Assembly: GCA_039621445.1 (NCBI GenBank)
Contig: CP154954.1
Span: 73,933,653 to 73,997,652, forward strand
DNA length: 64,000 nt
Source: Euglena gracilis
Lineage: Eukaryota > Euglenida > Euglenophyceae > Euglenales
Direction: 5' to 3'
Shown here: positions 55,913 to 64,000 of the stretch, in pieces
Layout: the number at the start of each line of letters is the position of its first letter
How positions within the stretch are numbered: the stretch's first letter is position 1
Translations under genes and position numbers: made by a program
Notes under the pieces: generated by a model
Database searches by the model: none
What the model was told of the DNA's origin: nothing
What the model saw: only the letters and a program-made list of their open reading frames with translations

Positions 55913-58118
55913 TGTTCTTCATGGGGCCTCAGTGGCAAGGCGTATCCGCGGTGCTATAGTAGTTCAAGCTGTGCTTACAAACGTTCAGGCCCTCGCCACA
56001 TACGAGCGCCACACAGTTCGGCAAATATGCCCGGTGATGGAACGTCCTGCGGAGGGAAACCCTCCCCCGACGTCTGACGCGGCCCGAAGCGCTCGTCCAC
56101 GGGAAGCCGCGACAGCGCCTCGTGCGGCACCAGTTCCCCCGGTACGGGATGAACCCGTTAACCCGTGGACTGGCCGGCCGTTCGGGACTGAGGAGGAGCG
56201 TCAACAGTATGAATATGCTGTGACAATCCAACGACAAATAGCACGTCGGCCCCCTTTTTCCCCCGGCCAGGGAGACCCTGCCCGGGCGGAAATGACACGC
56301 GAAGAGCGCCAGCAGTATGATGCTGCTGTGTCGGCTCTCACAGGAGTCCCAGCTCCATCACGATCAAGTCAACCAGCGCGACAGCAGGACGTTGCTGTGG
56401 CGGAAGCGCCATCAGCACGACCCACCAGCTCTGCCGCCGGCAAGCGTGACCGCGGCCCCGAAAATCTGACGCCGCAGCCACAGCGCCGCTCGCCGAGTTA
56501 GGAAAATCCGCCTGCGGCGATGCACGTCGACGCTAAGGAGGAAGCTCCGCCAGCGCCAGACGTGACGGCAGAACGGGCACGTCGGGAAACCCGACCATCC
56601 CCAATCGCACCGGTTTACTTGAATCGTGGTGACGCTGAGCAGGAATTTGCTCGAACGCCAAGCACGGAATCCGTGACTTACCCTACGTTTACACCAGAAG
56701 ACCCAGAATACTGGGATTACTGGGCGACATTCGAATGGCTGTCTAACACAAAGGGTAAGGGGAAAAGTAAAGGCAATGGTAAAGGAAAAGGAAAAGGCCA
56801 GGAGAAAGGTGGAAAAGCTCCACCTGGCAAAGGCGGAAAAGCCGCTTGGCCAACTCCAGGCAAAGGCGGAAAATCTGCCGGACCCCCAACAGGCAAGGGC
56901 GGAAAAGCCGCCGAACCTTCGAAAACGAAGGACGATGACGTTACTTTAGTATTCACCTACCTGCAGGAGACCTGGCCGAAAATCGACGAAGATCTCCGGC
57001 AGTTTACACACGCCAGCAACGTGATCCACCGACCACCGGATGCGGTGCACGAAGTGGTGCAGAATCGTATGTACGATCACTGCAAACATTTTTTATACAG
57101 TTCCGAACTTTATGTGTTTGAGGGATACCCTCATTCGGATGAAATTGTCCTGGACCGGATGTCCGGTTTCTGGGAGCTGTGGTTCTGGTTGGGATACCCC
57201 TGCCAGAACTTCGGCATCTTTACCGACCGAAACGGTCATACGTATGCCGACTGTTTGGGAACATGTCCTGACGACGAAACGTTCGTAGCACAGTTGTAGG
57301 AAATCTTCAACCACATGTATTCCGTCGGAGCACTGGGAATCCGGTGGAAATATTACCCCCTGCCGCAGAAACTCCAGGCACAGCCTGCGGTAATGTTCAC
57401 GCGCAACCTCCAAGTATACTTGGACAGCATGTATGGCACGCTGTTCAAGGTGCTGGACGTCGACCTAGCCTACCCCCAGCGGTAAAAACTGGAATGCCAG
57501 TTTTGCAAGGAAGTTCACATTGCTGACTTCTGGGGTTTCGGAGGACGCGGAAAACCGCCTCCGACTGCCAAGAATGTCGGCAGCCAGCCGACCAGGAGAT
57601 TCCTCCTGCATCAATGCCGGAACCCCAATATCGGAACACAAGACCGAAAGGTGATGAAACAGCACCGGCAGAAAATATTTCTGCTGCAACAGTACTGGCA
57701 CAGGGCGTGAATTACCTACGTCCTGGAAGTCTATATTCATTTCTTGGAACAGATGCCCACCGATGTGGATGTCCACAGAACGTGGTTACCTCGGGGATAC
57801 ACCGAGGTGGCGCCCAGACCCTACCACCCTGATTAGGCCAGGATGAACCTGCGACCGGACTGGGAAGAGGCTGAAATCGGTCTACAGGAGCACCTGGACA
57901 CCCAGTTCGTGAATATCCTGATCTGGAAAGATTTCCAGACTTTTTTCGCGGCACACGAGGGGAAAGCCTCTCGTTATGCGTTGCCGCTGCTCGCTTTCCT
58001 GGAAGAACTGGGAGAGTACGGCGTGACTGAGAATTGTCGACAGCAGTGGGAAGACCTCTGCCTGATCGACGACGACGAGCCGCAACCTCCACCGGGAAGC
58101 TGGGTGAGAGCATCGTGA
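55824..58118 (+). pseudogene. ORFA relative: one frame with five in-frame stops
   Basis: A single frame runs about 765 codons without frameshift, with stops at 56499 (TAG), 57297 (TAG), 57483 (TAA), 57708 (TGA) and 57834 (TAG). In order: an Arg/Ala/Pro-rich part with EEERQQYEYAV and REERQQYDAAV repeats, an acidic/aromatic segment (EDPEYWDYWATFEWL), a basic linker (KGKGKSKGNGKGKGKG plus GGKA repeats), then a globular domain (GFWELWFWLGYPCQNFG, YADCLG, FKVLDVDLAYPQ, CQFCKEVH), an aromatic part and a Glu-rich end. The globular domain aligns with the minus-strand copy at 26.1-25.1 kb. Aligned stops replace sense residues there (TAA for Tyr, TGA for Trp). Function unknown. Confidence 0.72.
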
Positions 58119-58279
58119 CGCCCCCATACCCCAACTCTGACAGAAGTGAAAGTATAAGCTTTTATCGCCTGTCAGATGCACAAGGGTGCTACAGAAGCGG
58201 AAAAGGCCCGCGTACTGCAGCACAACTCCACACAGAGGACTCCCCTCCGGAAGCGGAGGAGGAGGAGTAAGAGGTCCCC

Positions 58280-60669
58280 ATGGCCAAGGATGAACCTCAG
58301 CCAGCGGAACCCCCGGCACGGGAAACCCGTAGCCCATCAGTCGTGATGCTGGACACTGTGGCAGAAACTGCCCAGCGCCCAGGATCGCAGGCAGGTGAAA
58401 GGACACCTGTCCCAACCTCACCCACCTCACTGAGTACGACAGGTGTGCCGACAAAACCCGCCGGAGACGGTACCACGCGCGCCTGAGGTATCACGCCTCA
58501 AGCTCCCTGTTTCCGGGGAAACCCCGTCGGCAGAGGAGCCAGCAGAGGAGCCCACTTCAGGTGAAGAACCTGAACGGCGCACCTCGCTGGGCGGACACGT
58601 ACTCGGTGGTTTGCGGTCCCTGATGGCAGTTGTCACCGCACGTGGCACTGCGGCCAGTTCTTCCACGGCTGCGGCGGAAACTGCCCAACCGGCGGAAGAC
58701 AGACCTGACACAACAGCCATGGTGGAGGATGAACCTCCCCCAGCGGCAGCGCCACCGCCGGTGTTGGAAGCGACACGGACGGAAGGCGAACAGGCAGCAA
58801 TGGCAGTGGAGACAAAACCCAGCCGTGCCATTACAGGATGAACCTGTATCAGCACCGGTAACGCCACCCGAGGCAGGGGATGAACCCGCACCTCAGCGCA
58901 CATCCACAGCCACTGCACCAAAGCACCCGGGTACACGGACACCGTCACCTGAAAAACAGGCTGAGCGGACGTCCATGCCCCCACCACAGGCTCAACCAGC
59001 GCGAAGTGCGCCAGCCAAGCCTACACCCACACCATCCCCAACGGCTGTACCTGGGAAACCCACGGAAGCCGCAAGGGAACGCGTAGGACGACCCTCAGCT
59101 CGGGAAACCTCTGCTGAAGGTCAACGACGCTCGGTGTCGGGGAGAAGACCTCCGTCCCAAGCGTCACCACGCACCTGGACAAGCAAGCGCGACGCCGATC
59201 GGCGGCCCCCGGATGCTCCGGAAACCGGAAGTCAGACGGCAAAATCAAAGCCGGGCGCCGCACCTTGTAAGCCCGCACCGAAATCTGGTGATCAGCCCCC
59301 ACCGAAAGGCGGTGGTGGTGCTGGCGGCCAGAGTGCTGCATCCTCCTCTCGGGGATCAACCTCGGTACAAGGATTCACGCACGTCACATCATCCGGCTAT
59401 GGAAAAACCTCACAGCCGAAACCATCGTCGAAGGGGCAGGGAAAATCCCCCGCCTCAACAGCCGAGACACCTTCGGAAGACGAATTCATCATCGACTGGA
59501 ACGCGGTCAATCAGGACGATTCTGAGAATCATGACCTAAAAAACAGGTACATGATGATCGACCACAAACTGAGGACACAGCAATGCCTCAACCGGTGGAT
59601 CGAGCCACTGTTCTGTCAGGGCCGAAAACTGTCCTTTGATCAGAACGTGACCTGGAATTATTACAATTCCAGATCCCCCCGTGTTTTGGCCAAATACTTC
59701 GGTGAGGAATTCCTCACCGACAAAACAACGGAAAACCGTTTTGTGTGGCTTTGCACTGTATGCCACAAGATGTATAACAGTGCACCTGACCTGGGATTAC
59801 CCCTCGTCCATGTGTGCAACCCTGTGGATCGGAAATCGTTCCACAAGGATGTATACATCCCCAACTGTGCCGCCTTTGTGTGCGCCAAGTGCGTGGACAT
59901 TTGGACCCACAAGCACAATTTTAGCTACACCGAGCGAGACGGTACGAATGTACCGATACTCTGCGTCAATTGCCTTCGAGGTACCTTCTGGCAAACTGCG
60001 GAAGGCGCAGTTCGCACAATCGTGCCAAGTGCCCAGAAGCCACTGGAGGAATACTCCACCATTCACAAAAAGTACAAGGATTTTTTCAAGTACTCCAACC
60101 TCAAGCTTGACGACTACCGCCACACGGAAATGGCCCGTGGGTGGCAGATCGACAGTGGGGCGATACGCCTCGCTGCTGAGGAAGCAGGGGTAAGATTACC
60201 TTACCTCTGGGAGACAGCGGACAGGGAAAAGATATTTTTCCGCCTGTTCACAACCCAGGACCGAAACGGTAGCTGGTGCCTGCCACAATGGCCACCCGAA
60301 GACCACGTGATGACCTGGTAAGACTGGCTTGGGGCCGTATTACGACCCCATACAGTCCGCGCGGAATGTGCGTATCACATGCCGATTGACTTCCACCCGT
60401 TGAATGTCCCGCAGGTGTCAGCCAATCACCCACGGACGAATCACTTCATCTGGCCAGCCACTCTGCCCAGGAAATTCTGGGAGAAGCTGCAATGGTTCCT
60501 CGCGGAAAGAGCGAGTGCAACCAAGCACACAGTCCCCGAAGGATGGGTTCGGGACCGGGTGGCACCTGATTTCGAATACGAATCGCCAGAAACCTGGCTC
60601 GTAGATAGGCCACCACCACCCACAATTCCAGATGGTCCTTGTGGAAGATCCCTTGGACTCCCGCCATGA
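58280..60669 (+). pseudogene. ORFB: Pro-rich protein with three CxxC pairs
   Basis: The N-terminal third is Pro/Ala/Thr-rich and spread over three frames (58280-58486, 58443-58841, then 58800 onward), with a recurrent DEPxPA motif. The third frame is then open to 60318: PSEDEFIIDWNAVNQDDSEN, a helical/aromatic part (CLNRWIEPLFCQGRKL), and zinc-ribbon-like pairs CTVC, CAKC and CVNC with an interspersed HVCN and HKHN (59750-59975). KYKDFFKYSNLKLDDYRHTE and GWQIDSGAIRLAAEEAG follow. After one TAA (60319) the frame continues as DWLGAVLRPHTVRAECAYHM and KFWEKLQWFLAERAS to 60669. The domain plan (Pro-rich linker plus CxxC globular domain) parallels ORFA. Function unknown; structural protein of the element is one possibility. 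Confidence 0.68.
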
Positions 60670-61699
60670 TTATTGGCGGCTGGAACGGATGTAATGCCGA
60701 AACGGCATTACCAGGCTCATGTAAGGTAAGTGCCTTCATGCAGCCTGGACATCCATATACTATATATATACACTGGTAGCGGAAATCGCTAAACAGCCCT
60801 GGGATGAGCCTGGGTCTGTGTAACTCTACGCTCTGGATGGAAGTATCCTAGAGCCCCCCCCCCCCTGCGCCACCACCCCTCTATCAATGGCCACGCGGAC
60901 GGAAACTGTCTGCAAGAGGTAATCCTCTTATTGCGTCGTGAAGGAGCTACTGCTGTGAAGACCTTGGCAGCCGGGAAACCTGGCAACCCGCTAAGTGACA
61001 CACAGCACACAGCGCGCACGCCGTAATAATAGGCCAACTTGTCACTTTGCGGCCCTAAGGCCCCTTAAGGCTGCCAGACAGCAAAAATTTTGTTCTGGCC
61101 TAAGCCAGCCCCCCTCTCCTCCCTACTTTCCCTACACCCCCGCAAAGATGTCGCCGGCAGTCGGTTTTGTAATTAGGCTTTTGTTTCCTAGTGCGGAAGA
61201 GCCTGCCCCCCCCTACCACACCTCTCCCCACAGGTTTTCAGCGAATACGCTTGACCAACCCCGCGTGCCTTTGGCACACCCAAAGTGGGTGGATGGGACA
61301 CTTTGTCAGGAAACCTGCCAAGCCCCGTTTCCCACAGTGGGCTTTTTCACACCCCACCTAAGCCTAAACGGCTAATAGGTAACCGCGAAACGCGGCTAAC
61401 CTTTTGCGCCTTTTTGGGCTTTGGGTGGATGCCACTGTGCGGAAAGGAGAGACAGAGAATGGAGTAGTAGTGAACCCCACCGGGGAAGCGTCACATATCC
61501 TGACTGGACATGGGAATGCATGGTCCATGAAGGAAATCGGGCGTAGCCCTGGGAGGGGGATGTGTACCAGGCACGTCCCAGCTCTGTAGGATATCTGCAG
61601 AGTGGGTTCTGTGACGGTCGCACCACTGTAGAAAACTACAGCTGGTAGGATCGTGGCAGACCCTTCTGGGATCTGCCCCTGGGCACGTCAGCACTTTTC
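60670..61699 (+). other. Hairpin-rich 3' region of the ORFA/ORFB locus
   Basis: No recognised gene. It includes the hairpins GTAATGCCG-AAA-CGGCATTAC (60691-60711), GTGCC-TTT-GGCAC (near 61266), CCGCG-AAA-CGCGG (near 61384), CTGTAG-AAAA-CTACAG (61626-61641) and a nested pair around CCC-TTCT-GGG inside GGCAGA...TCTGCC (near 61660). It ends at CTCCTTCTCCCACAG, a good 3' splice-like site just before the shared terminal block. Confidence 0.5.
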
Positions 61700-61935
61700 T
61701 CTCCTTCTCCCACAGGTGGTATTCCTTATTCTATTCTTCACATTCTGGTTATTTTGAAGTAAGAGGATAAACCTCTGAAAGGCCTGAACACGACTGTGAA
61801 GGAAAATCCTTACACACCGACTTGCCTTGTGCTCTGGATTAGCATAGGGGAATTGGGAAAAAGGGTTTTGTTACTCCAAGGAATTTTAGTCACCTAAGTA
61901 GGTGCGCACCAGGAGAAAGCGAAACAGGCTTTTCC
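61700..61935 (+). repeat. 3'-terminal block of the ORFA/ORFB locus
   Basis: CCCACAGGTGGTATT, TTTTGAAGTAAG, CTGAAAGGCCTGAA, GCCTTGTGCTCTGG, AATTGGGAAAAAGGG, TTACTCCAAGGAATTTTA and GCGCACCAGGAGAAAGCGAA follow the same order as the minus-strand block at 24555-24278, with many differences. It shows that the ORFA/ORFB locus and the chromovirus/ORFA locus end with the same sequence family. Confidence 0.65.
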
Positions 61936-61962
61936 GGGGCAAAAGGGGTCAAAGGGAAGTCC

Positions 61963-63177
61963 TTGGACGTACACTCCCAGCCCTTGCCAACTCAGACCCA
62001 GCAAGCTGCAGGAGGGCCAGCCCAGCCAGAACCGACGGCTCGGCCAGAACCGACAGTTCAAGAGCTAGTCCAGTGGGGCAGCCAGCAGAATTTTAATTTT
62101 CCATCAAGGGAATGTCCTGCCGTCAAAGAACGATTTCCTGTGATAGGAATCGAGGTGAAGGCAGCAGGGAGGGGGGAGGATTTAGTGGGGGTTGAGGCCG
62201 AACCCCAGCCCCCCATTCCATTGGTTTCCGCTTTGCCCAAACCCAGCGCGAGTTTGATAGCCCAGCCCAGCATGCCCACCGGGGGTTCGGGGAACCCACA
62301 AGATTCCCCTGGGTGGAACAGGTCTTGGGCAGAGTCAGGCATCGAATGTGTCACGCATGTAGCAGACGCTCGGATAGCAGTGCTGATTCCCCATTTCCAG
62401 ATCATGGGGGTTCCGCAAGGGGATTTGCCGACCTCGCCACCGTTGGATGCCCAGGAGTTCCCGTGGGATGGGGGGGGAGGGTTGATTTTTCTGCCATCAG
62501 TGATTCTGAGTCCAGTGTTTGATGGGGGGGATGAAGATTTTCGCACGAGGCTGAAAATCGCTGGTGTGGGAGCCAGCACCCCCCACGCCCAGCCAATTTT
62601 TGGCGCGTCCCTTGGGACTTTTGCAGAAATTTCCATGTATTTGGGGTCTGCCACGTTTCGGGATCCCTCAACAGCCCAGTTCAGCTGCCAGGGAGATCAG
62701 AGTGCATCAAAGAGGGTGATTGTCAAAATGAGACGGCAGGGTTGTGTACTCGCCCAAAAAGGAAAAAGCCAGCACCGGAGGGGGGGGTCCCGCAAGCCAA
62801 GTGTCTCTCCCCCTGGAGGACTCAACACACGCTGGATGCTCGCTCCGCTGGGAGAGCTTTCTTCACCTTTCACGGATTCTTCGCATGGACAAAGCAAACA
62901 AAATGACGGACAATACCCCTCAACTCCTGACCTGGAGTCGAGACTGCACAACACCTGCCCCCACAGGGCTGCGACCCCCCTACTCAGGCCTTTGCAGGGC
63001 ATGAAGTCTTCCCAGCGGGGAAGCCCGTTTTTGGTGAGTCCTCCCAGCAGGGGGCAACACCAACCGATGAAAGAGGCCTCTGGGGGGGTAGGCAACTGTT
63101 TTCAGGGAGACCTCCCAGTGGGGGGGGTGTCTTCCGGTGGTCAGTCCTCCCAGGGGGGGGGGACACCAACCGAGTAA
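61963..63177 (+). CDS. 404-residue ORF, function unknown
   Basis: The longest non-repetitive single-frame ORF in the window. The N-terminal 60 residues are Gln/Pro-rich; then FNFPSRECPAVKERFPVIGI, a Pro-rich segment, ECVTHVADARIAVLIPHFQI, MGVPQGDLPTSPPLDAQEFP, DFRTRLKIAGVGASTPHAQP and IFGASLGTFAEISMYLGSAT. The last third (from about residue 270) is Ser/Gly-rich and overlaps DNA repeats (GGGGG plus TCCTCCCAG), so the natural end is doubtful. A further protein-like frame follows at 63225-63425 (KQHFVVVNLWGGSSPILEQG). No known motif. It may be the counterpart of the coding remnant at 51720-52541. Confidence 0.4.
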   Translation: MDVHSQPLPTQTQQAAGGPAQPEPTARPEPTVQELVQWGSQQNFNFPSRECPAVKERFPVIGIEVKAAGRGEDLVGVEAEPQPPIPLVSALPKPSASLIAQPSMPTGGSGNPQDSPGWNRSWAESGIECVTHVADARIAVLIPHFQIMGVPQGDLPTSPPLDAQEFPWDGGGGLIFLPSVILSPVFDGGDEDFRTRLKIAGVGASTPHAQPIFGASLGTFAEISMYLGSATFRDPSTAQFSCQGDQSASKRVIVKMRRQGCVLAQKGKSQHRRGGSRKPSVSPPGGLNTRWMLAPLGELSSPFTDSSHGQSKQNDGQYPSTPDLESRLHNTCPHRAATPLLRPLQGMKSSQRGSPFLVSPPSRGQHQPMKEASGGVGNCFQGDLPVGGVSSGGQSSQGGGTPTE

Positions 63178-63610
63178 GGGCCCACCTGGGGGGGGGGGGG
63201 TGGCTGTGACCTTGGCAACCCCAGGTGGTGCAGCCCGAGAAACAGCATTTTGTGGTTGTGAACCTCTGGGGAGGGAGTTCACCCATCCTGGAGCAAGGTT
63301 GGCGTGCAACCATGGACCTGGGGTGGGCGTCTGTGTCCGCAGCCTTTGAGGTGCTGAGTGCAGGGGAGATCACAGAGTGGTGCGCTGACGTGCCAAGACT
63401 GGGAGTTAAGACTTGCCTTGTGTAATTAGGAACTCCCATGTGTATATTTTTTCTGTACAGTGGCAATCAGCGTACTCCTTTGTCATGTTTGCCTGTTCAA
63501 GTGATTTTGGATTGCTCTGCCCTCTGGTGTAGTTTTGGAATTTGAAGTGAGCTCCGCAGCAAGATGGGGAAAAGGTCGAGGGCCAGAAGGGCTGAATTGC
63601 AAGAAAAAGA

Positions 63611-64000
63611 ATGGAGGCCCCCCAGGGGGAAACCGCCACACCCCTTTTTACACAAAGGAGTATGAGCATTGCGGAAGATGACATGTCTGGAGATGAGACA
63701 GAAGGACATGCACAAAGAGGCGCTGGAGCCAGTGGACATTCAGAAGCTGTCATGGCACGTGTTGGCATTGTGCGCAGAGTGATGCTGGAGGAGGAAGTGG
63801 ATCTGGAAGCTCTGGCTGATCTACATTCCAGTTCTGGTCATGCTGCTGGAGGCCATGCTGGTCTACATTCCATTTCTGGTCATGCTGCTGGAGGCCATGC
63901 TGGTCTACATTCCAGTTCTGGTAATGCTGCTGGAGGCCATGCTGGTCTACATTCCAATTCTGGTCATGCTGCTGGAGTCCATGACGGTGGTTCTGGACAT
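63611..64000 (+). CDS. 5' part of a gene with 14-residue tandem repeats, cut by window end
   Basis: The frame is open from Met 63611 (or Met 63662) to the window end. It begins with an acidic stretch (SIAEDDMSGDETEGHAQRG), then VGIVRRVMLEEEVDLEALAD, followed by four units of LHSSSGHAAGGHAG encoded by an exact 42-bp period (63821, 63863, 63905, 63947) with changes SIS, GN and SNS. A different upstream frame with Met 63564 (MGKRSRARRAELQEKEW) is also plausible as the true N-terminus if an intron or frameshift joins it. His/Gly/Ser-rich repeats suggest a structural or secreted low-complexity protein, but no signal peptide is visible and no family is recognised. Confidence 0.5.
   Translation, partial: MEAPQGETATPLFTQRSMSIAEDDMSGDETEGHAQRGAGASGHSEAVMARVGIVRRVMLEEEVDLEALADLHSSSGHAAGGHAGLHSISGHAAGGHAGLHSSSGNAAGGHAGLHSNSGHAAGVHDGGSGH

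Overview
This is eukaryotic nuclear DNA, gene-poor and full of repeats. Supporting this are two-kilobase nested LTR retroelements, a Ty3/gypsy-type polymerase with a chromodomain, long microsatellites and minisatellites, MITE-like elements with target-site duplications, and isolated GC-rich segments with splice-like borders. No bacterial operon, rRNA or tRNA is visible. The species cannot be named from the sequence. Runs of Lys-Gly (GKGKGK) in element proteins and the density of G/C homopolymers would suit a microalgal or other protist genome, but that is inference.

Layout. 1-13.1 kb: unannotated repeats, including two hAT-like MITEs with perfect 8-bp target-site duplications (2819-3118, 7226-7494), palindromic CCTCCGCGGAGG clusters, and a 1.2-kb inverted-repeat element (11860-13072). 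13.1-15.7 kb: a protein-like minus-strand fragment and a second inverted-repeat element. 15.9-22.9 kb: a 3.5-kb unit duplicated in tandem, followed by decayed plus-strand ORF pieces to 23.8 kb. 24.3-34.3 kb (minus strand): a decayed chromovirus (RT, RNase H, integrase, chromodomain) followed by an extra proline-rich ORF (here called ORFA); its RT is interrupted by a 1,883-bp nested LTR element. 35-37 kb: a three-copy repeat running into a 690-bp (CATA)n tract. 38-39.6 kb: two possible minus-strand host exons. 40.1-40.8 kb: a second (CATA)n tract. 41.1-45.1 kb: a second copy of the RT plus nested LTR element, bounded by 234-bp direct repeats. 46-49.9 kb: G-rich, 19-bp and 8-bp satellites. 50.1-51.5 kb: a decayed gag with two CCHC-like boxes (minus strand). 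54.8-61.9 kb (plus strand): a relative of ORFA and a second ORF (ORFB) with three CxxC pairs, without any polymerase. 62-64 kb: a 404-aa ORF of unknown function and the start of a gene with a 14-residue tandem repeat that runs off the window.

Two things stand out. First, the small nested LTR element carries LTRs, a polypurine tract and target-site duplications, yet its only gene has an NPPF methyltransferase-like domain of the sort known from DIRS retroelements; it carries no RT. Second, the coding and terminal regions of the chromovirus/ORFA/ORFB family are dense in short, mutually different hairpins and perfect palindromes (stems up to 11 bp), well above my rough chance expectation.
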